DNA of 64,000 nt, taken from JAWKXU01 sp964468045 (lineage in GTDB: Bacteria > Pseudomonadota > Alphaproteobacteria > Sphingomonadales > Sphingomonadaceae). The notes beneath the pieces were generated by a model. It saw only the letters and a list, made by a program, of their open reading frames with translations, ran no database searches and was not told where the DNA came from. Each line of letters opens with the position of its first letter. The first letter of the stretch is position 1. This document shows, in pieces, positions 1 through 8,760 of this stretch. Made by a program: the position numbers and the translations under genes. Location of the stretch: contig CAYXTO010000016.1 of the NCBI GenBank assembly GCA_964468045.1, positions 19,030-83,029 of the forward strand, given 5' to 3'.

Positions 1-546
1 GAAGCCCTCGCGGACGCTCTTGTAGCCGGTCATCTCTTCGATGATGCCCGACATATTGTCGTCGCCCCGGGCGATCTGGACCATGCGGTTGGCGAGCCGG
101 CAATCGTTGACCTGGATCGAGTTGAGGAAGTTGGTCGCCGCCTCCATCTTCGAGATGATGTTGCCCATTTTTTCATCGAGGGTTTCCAGCAGGTACTGGA
201 AAGCGACCGCCGGGGCGGCCTGAAGGATGCTTTCGAGCTTCTGGACGAGATAGTCGGGATCGAGGAACGACATGCCGCCCAAAAACATGTCGATTCCCCC
301 GCAGCCCGCGCGGACCTTGGGCAGCGTGACCGACATGAGATAGTCGTTATGGACATCGATCCGGCCCGACATGCCGCCCGCGGTGATATAGCCGCGGGTC
401 TGGTCCTCGAACGAGCCGGGGCTGGTATAGGTCACATTGTCGAACCAGCTTTCGGCCCAGCTTTGCGCACAAGCCGGTGTGGCGAAGGCAACGCAAGCCA
501 GCAGGGGCAAGGCGAGCAGGGTCAGGCGGCGGCGCGGGTTTGCCAT
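1..546 (-). CDS. traH: TraH, F-type conjugal transfer pilus assembly protein (C-terminus cut by window edge)
   Basis: The visible part is 182 codons and stays open at the window edge. Residues 1-27 form a signal peptide that ends near ACA before QSW. The conserved N-terminal TraH region follows, with a GCGGID motif at 81-86 and a FLGGMSFLDPD stretch just after it. TraH is a periplasmic or outer-membrane component needed for F-pilus assembly and works with TraF, TraU, TraW and TrbC, all encoded just upstream here. The ATG at 546 is the only start that gives a proper signal peptide. The gap to the preceding gene is 45 bp. The family usually has about 450 residues, so most of the gene is missing. 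Confidence 0.88.
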   Translation of the reverse strand, partial: MANPRRRLTLLALPLLACVAFATPACAQSWAESWFDNVTYTSPGSFEDQTRGYITAGGMSGRIDVHNDYLMSVTLPKVRAGCGGIDMFLGGMSFLDPDYLVQKLESILQAAPAVAFQYLLETLDEKMGNIISKMEAATNFLNSIQVNDCRLANRMVQIARGDDNMSGIIEEMTGYKSVREGF

Positions 547-591
547 GGCGGGCAGCTTTCGTTTGCGCGGGCAAGGGTCTGGCTCCCCATG

Positions 592-1176
592 TCAGTTCCT
601 TGCTCGGTTGGAGGATGGAGGCGTGGGCGCGGCCACGATTCCGGTGAACTTCGCCATGCCGCGCACGCCGACAGCGGGCTTCACCCCGGTCAGCATCTTG
701 GCGGCGAGGTAGAGATTGCGCGCGAGGTTGGGCGCGTGATCGGTGCCGATCGCGACGGGAATGATGCGATTGGAATCGGCGACAGGGCGGACCCAGGCGA
801 CCGGATGCCCGACCCATGGCAGACCGAGGCGCCCGGAGCGCAGCATCGCTTCCTGGCTGCCGATCGTGCGGACCTTCCAGCCATAGCGTTGCCCCAATGT
901 GCCGAGCCGCGCCCAGAGATCGGCGCAGGGGATGCAGCCGGGCGCCGTGCTCATCTCGACGATGAACGCGGGGGCCTGGCCTTTCATGGTTTCGGCGAAG
1001 TCGGGCGGCCAGTCGCGCGTCACCGGAACGCGGGCGAGCCATTGGCGCATCTTCGCGTCGGTGGCGACCGGGTGGATCGCCGCGCGCATCGCCTGTTCGT
1101 GCGTCGGCGCCTGCGCGTGCGCGGATCCATTGGCCATGAGCATCGCCGTAAGCAGGATGGGGGCAAAGCGGATCAT
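592..1176 (-). CDS. TrbB-like periplasmic thioredoxin-fold protein of the conjugation system
   Basis: This 194-residue protein has a signal peptide (residues 1-21), a CIPC redox motif at 81-84 and a Pro after His123 that may be the cis-Pro loop of a thioredoxin fold. It sits between traF and traH, the position of the DsbC-like trbB in the F plasmid, so a role in disulfide handling of the cysteine-rich TraN, TraU and TraH is reasonable. The start at 1176 overlaps the traF stop as ATGA, which supports this start over the longer in-frame reading. I infer the TrbB relation from position and the CxxC motif; the remaining sequence is not one I recognise with confidence. Confidence 0.65.
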   Translation of the reverse strand: MIRFAPILLTAMLMANGSAHAQAPTHEQAMRAAIHPVATDAKMRQWLARVPVTRDWPPDFAETMKGQAPAFIVEMSTAPGCIPCADLWARLGTLGQRYGWKVRTIGSQEAMLRSGRLGLPWVGHPVAWVRPVADSNRIIPVAIGTDHAPNLARNLYLAAKMLTGVKPAVGVRGMAKFTGIVAAPTPPSSNRARN

Positions 1177-2045
1177 GGCCGGGGTCCCATCCGAACGTCC
1201 ACCAGATCGCCGCCCAGGACGCGCGGATCGGTGGCGGAGACCGGGCCGTTGGCGAGCGCGTCGAAGAACCCGTCTTCCTCGCCCGCGCCGGTCAGGAACT
1301 GTTCGGGCCGGATATCGCCCGCGAGCAGCCGGACCGCCTGGTAGGCCATCTGGATGAGGTTGGGATAGGCCTCGACCCCGCTGGCGATCACCATGCGCTG
1401 CTGGCTGCCCCGCCGGATCACCATCGTCGTGGGCGTGACCTCGACCCCGAAGCGCTGCGCGAGTTCCGGCTTGCGGTCGATGTCCTGAAGTGTGACCTGC
1501 CAGCCCATCTCGTCCTGGAAGCGCTGGACGATCGGCCACTGGACGCGGCAGTAGCCGCAGGTCGAACGCGAGAACATGACCAGCGCGAATTCATTGGCGC
1601 GGCTACGCAGATACTGGCGGCGGACCTGATCCTTCTGAGCGGAGAGTTGGTCACGCGCCTCGCCGACCATCGGATTGGCGGACTTGGCGTTGAGTTCGGG
1701 ATTTTGCAGCATGGCGATCTGCGTGACACCGGCGAAGGCTCGGGCCTTGCGCCGGGCGAAGTCCTGCAGACGCCAGAAATCCGCGACCGCATCGACGGTG
1801 AGCACGGTCGCCGCGTAGTCGCGCTGTTCCTCGATCAGCTTCCTGATCTTCGGCGGCGTCCAGGTGGCCAGTTCGACCATCGGCGGGATCACCGGCTTTT
1901 TGAGAGCGTCGGGATCGGCATCCTCTTCCGTGGGTTTGGGCGGCGCCTGATACCACCAGTAGCCGGTGCGTTGCTCGCCGGTCTGCGCATGGACAGGCAG
2001 GATCGGCAGGAGCACCGCCACGATGAGGAGGGCGAGGCGGATCAC
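1173..2045 (-). CDS. traF: TraF, F-type conjugal transfer pilus assembly protein
   Basis: This 290-residue protein has a signal peptide (1-21) and the TraF signature TGYWWYQAPP at 27-36. A C-terminal thioredoxin-like domain carries CGYC at 163-166 and a cis-Pro loop TPTT at 204-207. TraF acts in the periplasm in pilus assembly. As I recall, F TraF itself lacks the CxxC pair; the copy here keeps it and so may be redox active. The start is a GTG at 2045 that overlaps the upstream peptidase stop as GTGA. The stop overlaps the downstream thioredoxin gene as ATGA, so the genes are probably translationally coupled. Confidence 0.88.
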   Translation of the reverse strand: MIRLALLIVAVLLPILPVHAQTGEQRTGYWWYQAPPKPTEEDADPDALKKPVIPPMVELATWTPPKIRKLIEEQRDYAATVLTVDAVADFWRLQDFARRKARAFAGVTQIAMLQNPELNAKSANPMVGEARDQLSAQKDQVRRQYLRSRANEFALVMFSRSTCGYCRVQWPIVQRFQDEMGWQVTLQDIDRKPELAQRFGVEVTPTTMVIRRGSQQRMVIASGVEAYPNLIQMAYQAVRLLAGDIRPEQFLTGAGEEDGFFDALANGPVSATDPRVLGGDLVDVRMGPRP

Positions 2046-2653
2046 AGCAGCTTCTCCATGCGCTTCAGCCGCTCGATCTCGACCGGGCCGTAGTAGCGGC
2101 TGTCGAACCCGCTGGCGTGCGACGAGCCGACATAGATCATGCCCGGCGGGATCGTTCCGATCATCGGACGCCAATGGTCGAGCTTCTGCCCATTGTGCCC
2201 ATAAGGCTTGCTGATCCCGAGCAGCTTGCCGTTGCAATAGTACCAGCCATCCCATTCGCCGGGATGTATGGGGCCAGATGCAGACGACGGCTTCTCGATC
2301 CAGTCGATGCGGTCGCCCGGCAGGCACAGCGCCATCTTGGTAACATCGACCGGCTTGGGACCGGCGAGCGGATGCGACAGGGTAAACGATACGAAATCGC
2401 CGCGATGGATCGGCCCCGGCGCCTTGCGGACGAGCCAGGCGTCGATCGACGGGCTCATCACGATCGTCGCCTGGGGAATGGCCCACCACGTCAGCAGGCC
2501 CACCGGCAGGACGATGCCGAACGCCTTCCACAACTGTTCGGGTCGGGGTGGCTGGCCGAGCCCCGAACTGCCGAGCGCGACCGCGGCCTTGAGCGGCAGC
2601 AGCTTCAGTTCGGCCCAGCCGGATCTAGCGGCCCTGAAGGCGAGTCTGAGCAT
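2042..2653 (-). CDS. S26 family signal peptidase of conjugation systems (TraF/TrhF type)
   Basis: This is a 203-residue membrane-anchored protease. One membrane segment spans about 44-62. A candidate catalytic Ser69 sits in SPSIDAW, the general-base Lys is 107 in KMALCLPGD, and the late S26 box FDSRYYGPV covers 183-191. Proteins of this family process pilin or other exported substrates of the conjugation channel. The ATG at 2653 overlaps the end of trbC by 29 bases, and the stop overlaps the traF GTG. The serine box (S-I-D-A-W) departs from the usual S-x-P-x-G form, so which of Ser67 and Ser69 is catalytic is uncertain. Confidence 0.82.
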   Translation of the reverse strand: MLRLAFRAARSGWAELKLLPLKAAVALGSSGLGQPPRPEQLWKAFGIVLPVGLLTWWAIPQATIVMSPSIDAWLVRKAPGPIHRGDFVSFTLSHPLAGPKPVDVTKMALCLPGDRIDWIEKPSSASGPIHPGEWDGWYYCNGKLLGISKPYGHNGQKLDHWRPMIGTIPPGMIYVGSSHASGFDSRYYGPVEIERLKRMEKLL

Positions 2654-3506
2654 CGCGCACCTCCTGCTTGCCGCCGAGGCGGGCATATTCTTCGAGCAAT
2701 CCTGAAAGTGCGGCGTCGCCGTAGATGACATGCGCGGCGCGCGGGGCATCATCCTCGCGCTCGCAATAGGGCAGCGCCGGATCGCCGGGCACCATGGCGA
2801 GTGCGGGGACGCGGGTGACGCCGTGCTGGCGGAAAATGAGCGGATCGACGATCAACTGCACGTCGCGCATCGCGCAGGCCGGGCCTTCGCATCCCGGATC
2901 ATGGCGCAGGATTTCCGCGGAGAGTTTCGCCATCGGCGCGACCTTCGTGAGCCCGCCGGGCATCCCGCGAAAGGCCAGCACGCCGCCGACCCGTTCGAGC
3001 TGCCCGGCATAGATGCGCAATGTCGTCACCGGCATCGAGGACGAGACGAACAGCACCGGCACCCAGCCTTTGGTTTCGGGAGGCGTGGTGATGCCGGCTA
3101 CGGCCTGCATGTCGGGCGCATCGAGACCGAGCGCCTGGCCGAGCCGTCTGGCCATGGCGTCGTGCTCGGCGGCCATGGCCTCCTTGCCGTTGTCGAGCGC
3201 GGTTCGCGCCCGCGCATCCATCGCCGGCGACGGAGCGCGCTTGCGCAGCCCCTCGAAAGCGCGGCGGCGGGTCTCGTCCGATGGCGTCGGCAGCGCGGTC
3301 GGACCGCGCATTTCCGCTTCGGCCTTGCGCGCGGCGGTGGCGCGTTCGAGCCGGTCCATCGCCGTGTCGCCTTGCTCTTGCGCGCGCTCCCTCGCGCTTA
3401 CCGGCGGAGCGGTGTCCTGCGCTGGCGCGGAGGTGGAGAGGAAAGCGATACCGGCCAGCGCGAGCGAGACGCGCGCGTTATTGGCCGATGACCTGCATAT
3501 AGGCAT
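2625..3506 (-). CDS. trbC: TrbC, F-type pilin assembly protein
   Basis: This 293-residue protein has a signal peptide (1-30, ending APAQ) and a long charged N-terminal helical region. The conserved TrbC core follows, with VSSSMP at 154-159, RGMPGG at 180-185 and a VDPLIFRQHGVTRVPA segment at 220-235. TrbC works in the periplasm with TraW in pilus extension. The N-terminal extension of about 110 residues before the core is rich in Ala, Arg and Glu. The gene overlaps the second traN gene by 29 bases at its start and the peptidase gene by 29 bases at its end, which indicates one tightly packed operon. Confidence 0.85.
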   Translation of the reverse strand: MPICRSSANNARVSLALAGIAFLSTSAPAQDTAPPVSARERAQEQGDTAMDRLERATAARKAEAEMRGPTALPTPSDETRRRAFEGLRKRAPSPAMDARARTALDNGKEAMAAEHDAMARRLGQALGLDAPDMQAVAGITTPPETKGWVPVLFVSSSMPVTTLRIYAGQLERVGGVLAFRGMPGGLTKVAPMAKLSAEILRHDPGCEGPACAMRDVQLIVDPLIFRQHGVTRVPALAMVPGDPALPYCEREDDAPRAAHVIYGDAALSGLLEEYARLGGKQEVRDAQTRLQGR

Positions 3507-4596
3507 CGATCTTGTCCTTCATGTCGATCTGGATGTCGGCCTGGGCGCGGGCCTCGATTTCGGAATAATATTCGGAGAGGTCCATCTTGCTGAAATCCAG
3601 CGCCTGGAATTCCTCGGGGGTGAATCCGCGGCAATAGGGGTTCTTCGGCGTGCCCCAGCCAAGGCCGTTGAAGCTCTTGAGCTGCGGGCGACCCTGTTCC
3701 TGGATGATGCGGCCAAGCTTGGTGTTGAAGCAGCAGTGGCCCTTGGATTTCTGCACGCAGATGCCGAGGATCTTCGAGGAGCAATACGTCCCGACCTCGT
3801 GGCACATGCCCGACCCGCGCAGCATGCCCACTTCCATGTCCTGCTGGTCACAGCCGGACAGGAGGAAATCCATCATGAAATTGATCGCGAGACTGATGGC
3901 GATCGAGGTCGGATCGATCCCGGCGATGATCGCGTTCGCGCCGGAGCTCGCGGCCTGGCCGGCGGTCGCGCCCGCCTTGAACGCGCCATAGGCGGCCTTC
4001 ATGCCGGTGAAGACGCCTTTCGCCACCGCGATCTTAGTGCCGATCGACGAGATGGACGAGCCCATCCCGTCCTTGACGATCTTGCCTTTGTCCTTGCAGC
4101 AGTTCGAGAAGGTGGTCTTGAGACCCGCTGGGCGGCAGCGCACCGCGCGTCCCGCGAATATCTCGATATTGCCGAGGCAATGCCCTTCGGCATCGACTTC
4201 GCCATCGGCAGGCGCGCCGGGATCGTCGACGATGGGATCGTCCTCAATTCCGGTGCCGTCGCTGCCGGTGCAGGCATTGGGCGAGCACATCGGCGTGCCG
4301 CCGCCGACCGGCGTCAGGCATGAGTGCTGGCTGCCGAGCGGGCAGCTATACGCGCCCTCGGCATCGGCCACGCACATCACTTGCTGGATCGGGCAGAGCC
4401 ATTCTTCATCCGCCATGATCGTGCAGTTCGCGACCTCGCCAGGATCACCGGCATCGCCGTTGCCATCGAGATCGACCGCGCAGACCGGGAGCGTTTGCGC
4501 TTGCGCTGGCGTGACATGCCCCGCGAGCAGCAAGCCGTACAGGCCGAGCGCAAGCAGCTGTGCGCGCTTCCGCCAGGGAAGGAGGCGCCCGATCAT
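3478..4596 (-). CDS. traN: TraN C-terminal part, separately encoded and exported
   Basis: This 372-residue, cysteine-rich protein has its own signal peptide (1-34, ending AQAQ). A short cysteine-rich repeat-like region (about 37-110) is followed by a typical TraN C-terminal domain with a hydrophobic stretch near 210-240. Its last 60 residues, including the SKMDLSEYYSEIEA motif, match the end of F-family TraN, the outer-membrane protein that stabilises mating pairs. The start at 4596 overlaps the upstream gene stop as ATGA. Single-gene TraN proteins contain both the region encoded here and the one encoded upstream, so this looks like a two-gene TraN rather than a frameshift, because the second part has its own start and signal peptide. 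Confidence 0.78.
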   Translation of the reverse strand: MIGRLLPWRKRAQLLALGLYGLLLAGHVTPAQAQTLPVCAVDLDGNGDAGDPGEVANCTIMADEEWLCPIQQVMCVADAEGAYSCPLGSQHSCLTPVGGGTPMCSPNACTGSDGTGIEDDPIVDDPGAPADGEVDAEGHCLGNIEIFAGRAVRCRPAGLKTTFSNCCKDKGKIVKDGMGSSISSIGTKIAVAKGVFTGMKAAYGAFKAGATAGQAASSGANAIIAGIDPTSIAISLAINFMMDFLLSGCDQQDMEVGMLRGSGMCHEVGTYCSSKILGICVQKSKGHCCFNTKLGRIIQEQGRPQLKSFNGLGWGTPKNPYCRGFTPEEFQALDFSKMDLSEYYSEIEARAQADIQIDMKDKIDAYMQVIGQ

Positions 4597-6536
4597 CGGA
4601 CTTCCCCCGTGCAGACCATGTCGGCCCCACCGAGGCGGACGGTCTGCATCATGACGACGGCTTCGGGAAAATCGTCGAGGCAGCCGCAGGCCGAGACGAT
4701 TTCCTCGCCCGGACCCACAGGGCAGACATCGCCGCCGCCTGCCGCCGTGCAGGCATGGTAGAAGGTGTCCCACCCGACAGGCGCATTCTGTTTCGTGCCG
4801 ACCACTCCGTCGAGGGTAGCCGCCGTATTGCGCGCGGGCGCGCGGGTCTTGCAGACCGGCTCGCAGGCCGGAACCGAGCCGCGATCGGGCAGCGCGAAGG
4901 GCCGTGACGCGGTGGCATAACCCCCGTCCGAGGTCCTCGTCCGGTCGGCCAGCATGGTCTCGGTCGAATGGTCGATGATATAGGCGCCGCGGCTCAGATC
5001 AGGTTCCGGCATCGATCCGGTATCGACGGTACAACGATAACGGCGCTGACGCTCGAACCATGGCCGCGCGAGACGGAGCGAGCAGGCGCCGCTCTCGAAC
5101 AGGCGTGCCTGGGGGAGGGGTGTAAGGCCGGTGCCGACGCCGTTGCGGAACGTCTCGACGCCATCGACGCTTTCGTCATGAAGCGCGCAATTGACGTCGC
5201 CGGCATAGCCCGCGCACAGGTCGACGATCCGCTCGGTCGGGTTGCAACTGAGGTCGAGCATTGCATCGAACTGCGCGAAGGCCTCTCCTTCACCGCCGAC
5301 CGCGATGCGCATGGAAATGACATGCTCGCCGCGGGTCAGCCACGGCTTGAGGTCGAGATTGGGATAGGCATGCCAGGTCCGTTTCCGCTCGCACTTGCCG
5401 GGCGGCAGGCCGGTCCCGGTCCAGTTCGCCGGATTGGACAGCACGAGCTCGCCGTCGATGCGAAGCTGGAGCCAGTCGTCGAAGAAATAGTGCGAGAGCC
5501 GGAACTGCGCGAGGCGATCGGGATCATCGATCCGCAGCCGCATGGAAAACTCGAAGATGCGGCAGCTCCCGCCTCGCAGGCTGTCGTCGCGCGGCGAGCC
5601 CATCTGCAATGTGAGCTGATCGGGTGCGGGCGCATAGATCGCATAGGCGCCGCCGAGATGCGCGATCACATCGTCCGCCTTGACGGCGTTCAACGACACC
5701 TCCCGCGTGATCGTGCAGGACCGGATCTGCTCGGCCTTGCCGACGCCGGCGGGCGAGCCCTTGAGCGCCTGGAAGATGCTGTTCGATGCGGCGACGCTCG
5801 CGGCATCGCCCTGGATCGTGGCGGGACTGGCGCGATAGGCCGTCTGCGGGAGCGCGGGGTTGGGCGAGCAGGCCGTGCTTTGGGCGCCAGTGTAACGGAT
5901 GGCCGGGCCGTCGATCACCGCCTGCGCGACGCCGACGCGCGGATCGGCCGTGGTGAGCGCGCCGATGACGCCGCCGCCCAGGTCTTTCAGCACCGAGGCC
6001 ATATTGCCCCAGACGAGGTTGCTGCCGCAGCTGTTGTTGATGCAGTAGCAACCGGCGAGATCGGTCAGGTCGACTTGCGCGAGCTTGAGATCGCCGCCTG
6101 ACGCAACATCCCATTTGAAGCTCTTGCACTGGTTCCAGGTGCCCGGCTGACAGGAGACGACGCCATTGGCGCAAATGCCCGATACCGGCACCGGCAGGGT
6201 CAATGTCTGGTCGACCGTGCCGTCGAGATCCTTGTCGCGCGATATCCGCAGCGTGCCGATATCGCCGGTCGCCGCCGGCTGCGCGATCAGTTCGAGCAGC
6301 GTCGCCGTCTTCTGGCACGCTATATTGGGGTTGAACGTCCGGCTGTTGTCGACTGTCGAGATCGGTTGTCCGGCAAGCCCCGGCGTCAGATAATTCTGCT
6401 GGATCGCATCGCTGTCCGAGGTCTTCGCGCGGGATGCTTCGGCGGCGGCGCGGGCGCGGTCCTCGACCGTCTGGGCCGAGAGCGGCGCCGGCGCCAGAGC
6501 GCTGGCCGCGAGGAGGAGGATGCCGCGCTTCACCAT
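4593..6536 (-). CDS. traN: TraN N-terminal/central part, large exported cysteine-rich protein
   Basis: This 647-residue protein has a signal peptide (1-21, ending LSAQ) and many paired cysteines. It ends with a C-G-C-x-x-x-F-P-E-A pattern and a DMVC near residues 624-643, which resembles the central cysteine box of TraN proteins. It is followed at once, through an ATGA overlap, by the gene for the TraN C-terminal domain. Residues 320-420 contain a large extracellular-like domain with RLRIDD and DDWLQLRIDGELVL segments, possibly a beta-sandwich for recipient recognition. The TraN assignment rests on position and the end motif; the middle is divergent. Confidence 0.68.
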   Translation of the reverse strand: MVKRGILLLAASALAPAPLSAQTVEDRARAAAEASRAKTSDSDAIQQNYLTPGLAGQPISTVDNSRTFNPNIACQKTATLLELIAQPAATGDIGTLRISRDKDLDGTVDQTLTLPVPVSGICANGVVSCQPGTWNQCKSFKWDVASGGDLKLAQVDLTDLAGCYCINNSCGSNLVWGNMASVLKDLGGGVIGALTTADPRVGVAQAVIDGPAIRYTGAQSTACSPNPALPQTAYRASPATIQGDAASVAASNSIFQALKGSPAGVGKAEQIRSCTITREVSLNAVKADDVIAHLGGAYAIYAPAPDQLTLQMGSPRDDSLRGGSCRIFEFSMRLRIDDPDRLAQFRLSHYFFDDWLQLRIDGELVLSNPANWTGTGLPPGKCERKRTWHAYPNLDLKPWLTRGEHVISMRIAVGGEGEAFAQFDAMLDLSCNPTERIVDLCAGYAGDVNCALHDESVDGVETFRNGVGTGLTPLPQARLFESGACSLRLARPWFERQRRYRCTVDTGSMPEPDLSRGAYIIDHSTETMLADRTRTSDGGYATASRPFALPDRGSVPACEPVCKTRAPARNTAATLDGVVGTKQNAPVGWDTFYHACTAAGGGDVCPVGPGEEIVSACGCLDDFPEAVVMMQTVRLGGADMVCTGEVR

Positions 6537-6859
6537 GGCGTCCTCGCGCGGGTGGTTCGCGAGCCATGGGCGAAGCGCAGCACGTCTCCCGCCCGGAACG
6601 CGCTGGATCCGGGCGAGAGTATCCTGAAGACGGCCTGTCCCTCAAAAATGGTCAGCGCGGCCGCCACCGGAGATACGGCGGGAGGGGGCATTGCCGGCCC
6701 CGGCGGGGGGCTTTCGGCCGCGCTGACCGAGGGGGGAGCGGCGGTTGAAAGGCACACCGCCGCTCCTTCCGCGCGCCCGCTCACGGTGGGGAGCGTTCCG
6801 TGACGAGCGGGGCAGCTACCCGCGCGAGACGCACGGTTTGGGGGAAGCGATCTGCTCAT
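6530..6859 (-). CDS. Small 109-residue protein between traU and traN
   Basis: This reading frame has no recognised domain. Its ATG at 6859 overlaps the traU stop as ATGA, and its stop at 6530-6532 falls inside the first codons of the next gene. Both joints argue that it is translated. The N-terminal half is rich in Pro, Ala and Ser without a clear signal peptide. The C-terminal 40 residues (about 68-109) contain TIFEGQAVFRILSPG and FRAGDVLRFAHG, which read like a short beta-rich domain. There is no counterpart at this position in the F plasmid. Without the overlap evidence I would rate it as a chance ORF. Confidence 0.5.
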   Translation of the reverse strand: MSRSLPPNRASRAGSCPARHGTLPTVSGRAEGAAVCLSTAAPPSVSAAESPPPGPAMPPPAVSPVAAALTIFEGQAVFRILSPGSSAFRAGDVLRFAHGSRTTRARTPW

Positions 6860-7872
6860 GGCGTGGAAATCCCCGCGCAGCAGATCGCCTTCTCGAACAA
6901 CATGAATTGGGCATTGTCCTTGCCCGGCGCGTGCTTGCCCGATGTCCAGAGCGCGCCGGGACGGCCGATGTTGACGCACTTGCCGCCCTTGACCGGCTCC
7001 ATGATCTGCATCTTGTAGCGGCTCTTGGTCCAGATCGGCTGCGGCTTGAACGAGCAGCCGTCCGCCGAGTGGATCGTGAGAGCGCCCAGCCTGCCCATCA
7101 TGAACGTCGAGCGCGCGGCGAGACCCGCCCAGGCCTCGACGCTGTCCCCGAAATGGATGTCGCCGGCGACCGGATAGGTCGCGCCCCAGGAGCCCATGCA
7201 CCAGAACAGGGGATCGATGACCTTGCCAGCAGCTGCGGCGGCGCTGTCGGCCATACAGGCGAGGCCGGCCGCCGGATTGCCGAACAGGATGCCTTCGGGC
7301 TGGATGATAGCGCCCAATGTGCCCGACTGCCAGGTCGGCAGCACCTCGGTGATCATCGCGACGTCGAAGCCATCATCCTCGATGCACGGCAGGTCCGTGA
7401 ACATGTCGAGCATCTTCCAGACCGGCGAGATGTAATAATGCGCCTGCGCGAACATCTTGCGGGTGTTGGTGCCGTCCGAGATCGACGACTGGCTGCCCTG
7501 CAATTTCCCACCGGTCGGCATGAGATCGACACCGAGCGCCATCATGCAGCCCGGCTCGGTCACGACATCAACCATGCGATTGGGTGACCAGAACGAAACC
7601 TTGACCCCTAACCAGAAGGTCGCACCCTTGCGGCAGGCGCAGAGCGGTTTGGAGGCCGACTGGGCGTCCAGTTCCTTGTCGAGCTTATCGTAGGAGCCCA
7701 CCCGCACGCCCCCGATCGTGATCGGGAAGATGCAGTTCCAGCGCACCTTGGTGATCGGATTGAACACGGTGCCCGCCTCGCATTTGGAGGCATGCGCAGG
7801 CGTGGCGGGCGCGACGAGCGCCAGAGCGAGGGCCGCCGCGCCGGTGCGCAGCATCGAGATGAGCCGACTCAT
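6856..7872 (-). CDS. traU: TraU, F-type conjugal transfer protein
   Basis: This 338-residue protein has a signal peptide (1-28, ending AHA) followed at once by the TraU start SKCEAGTVFNPITKVRWNC. It has many cysteines, including a CCAG pair near the end. TraU is a periplasmic protein needed for DNA transfer and pilus function, and it depends on disulfides, which fits the three thioredoxin-fold genes in the same operon. The length matches the family (about 330). The start at 7872 overlaps the traW stop as ATGA. Confidence 0.93.
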   Translation of the reverse strand: MSRLISMLRTGAAALALALVAPATPAHASKCEAGTVFNPITKVRWNCIFPITIGGVRVGSYDKLDKELDAQSASKPLCACRKGATFWLGVKVSFWSPNRMVDVVTEPGCMMALGVDLMPTGGKLQGSQSSISDGTNTRKMFAQAHYYISPVWKMLDMFTDLPCIEDDGFDVAMITEVLPTWQSGTLGAIIQPEGILFGNPAAGLACMADSAAAAAGKVIDPLFWCMGSWGATYPVAGDIHFGDSVEAWAGLAARSTFMMGRLGALTIHSADGCSFKPQPIWTKSRYKMQIMEPVKGGKCVNIGRPGALWTSGKHAPGKDNAQFMLFEKAICCAGISTP

Positions 7873-8534
7873 GGGATGGCCTTTCGTACGGGAGCGCGAT
7901 CGACGCGCACCTCTGTCAGCTCCAGCTTCTGGCCGACCTGCCGGACGATCACGGGCGCGACGGTGAGGCCCAACCGCTCCTTCACGCGCTCCTCGAGAAT
8001 GAAGAGGGCACGGCCGTGCTTCTCGCCAAGCGAGAGCGCATCGTCCTTTGCGTCCCCACCGCCGGTGAGGATGATCCAGTCGGTGAGCGCGGCGGTCTTC
8101 AGCGCCCAGCCCAGATCGCGGGGATGCACGACCACCAGCTTCTGCGGCAGCGACACATAGGTCAGCGGGTTGAAGGTGAAGCCCGCAGGATAGAGCAGCT
8201 TGCCGTCCGGCAGCCGGATTTCCTGATCGAGCGTGTAGAACGGCACAACGCTGCGAACCTGGTTCTGGCGCGCGACACCGAGCGTCGCGCCTTTCAATGC
8301 GCTCCAGCCCGAACGCGGCCCGAACTTTTCGGCCATATTGGGCGGCTGCTTTGCGGCACGCGCCTCGATCTCGGCCATCGCGTCGGGCTCGGCGATCGGC
8401 CATGTACGACCAATGGTCGATGTCTCGGCGTGGGCCACCCCCGCGACGATCAGCGCGCCGGCCAGACACCCGGCGATGAGCGCGGACTGGATGGCGAGGA
8501 CATGCCAGCCTTGGGGGACACGTCTATCGACCAC
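7869..8534 (-). CDS. traW: TraW, F-type conjugal transfer pilus assembly protein
   Basis: This 221-residue protein has a hydrophobic export signal at about 13-36 (ending AHAE). A TraW body follows, with the characteristic TIGRTWPIAEPDAMAEIE region and a late KLELTEVRVDRAP segment. TraW is a periplasmic partner of TrbC and TraU. The start at 8534 overlaps the preceding small gene by 11 bases. The order traC, small genes, traW, traU follows the F plasmid, where trbI occupies the place of the small genes. Confidence 0.88.
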   Translation of the reverse strand: MVDRRVPQGWHVLAIQSALIAGCLAGALIVAGVAHAETSTIGRTWPIAEPDAMAEIEARAAKQPPNMAEKFGPRSGWSALKGATLGVARQNQVRSVVPFYTLDQEIRLPDGKLLYPAGFTFNPLTYVSLPQKLVVVHPRDLGWALKTAALTDWIILTGGGDAKDDALSLGEKHGRALFILEERVKERLGLTVAPVIVRQVGQKLELTEVRVDRAPVRKAIP

Positions 8535-8760
8535 GGCGGCGCTCCCTCCAGGGAACGGCAGGCGTACGACTCTCGCCGCAGACCGCGCAGATGAACGCGG
8601 TGACGCCCAGGAACAGCGTGAGCCAGATCAGCGCCTGGCTGCCGCCGAGGTCGGGGGCCGACCAGAGCACCAGCGAAGACTGGAGGATCAACAGCAGATG
8701 GGTGCCGACCAGCAGGCGAATGGATGACGGACAAGGCGCGCCGGAGAAGATGCCGTTCAT
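8524..8760 (-). CDS. Small two-segment membrane protein in the trbI position
   Basis: This is a 78-residue protein with two likely membrane helices (about 17-34 and 42-60). Its start at 8760 overlaps the upstream stop as ATGA. The N-terminus, MNGIFSGAPCPSSIRLLVG, closely matches that of the preceding gene product, MNGSFSGSPDPSSIRPLIG. The pair therefore appears to share a common N-terminal motif, perhaps from a partial duplication. I do not recognise a family. Its place between traC and traW suggests an inner-membrane role in the transfer machine. Confidence 0.62.
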   Translation of the reverse strand: MNGIFSGAPCPSSIRLLVGTHLLLILQSSLVLWSAPDLGGSQALIWLTLFLGVTAFICAVCGESRTPAVPWRERRRGR

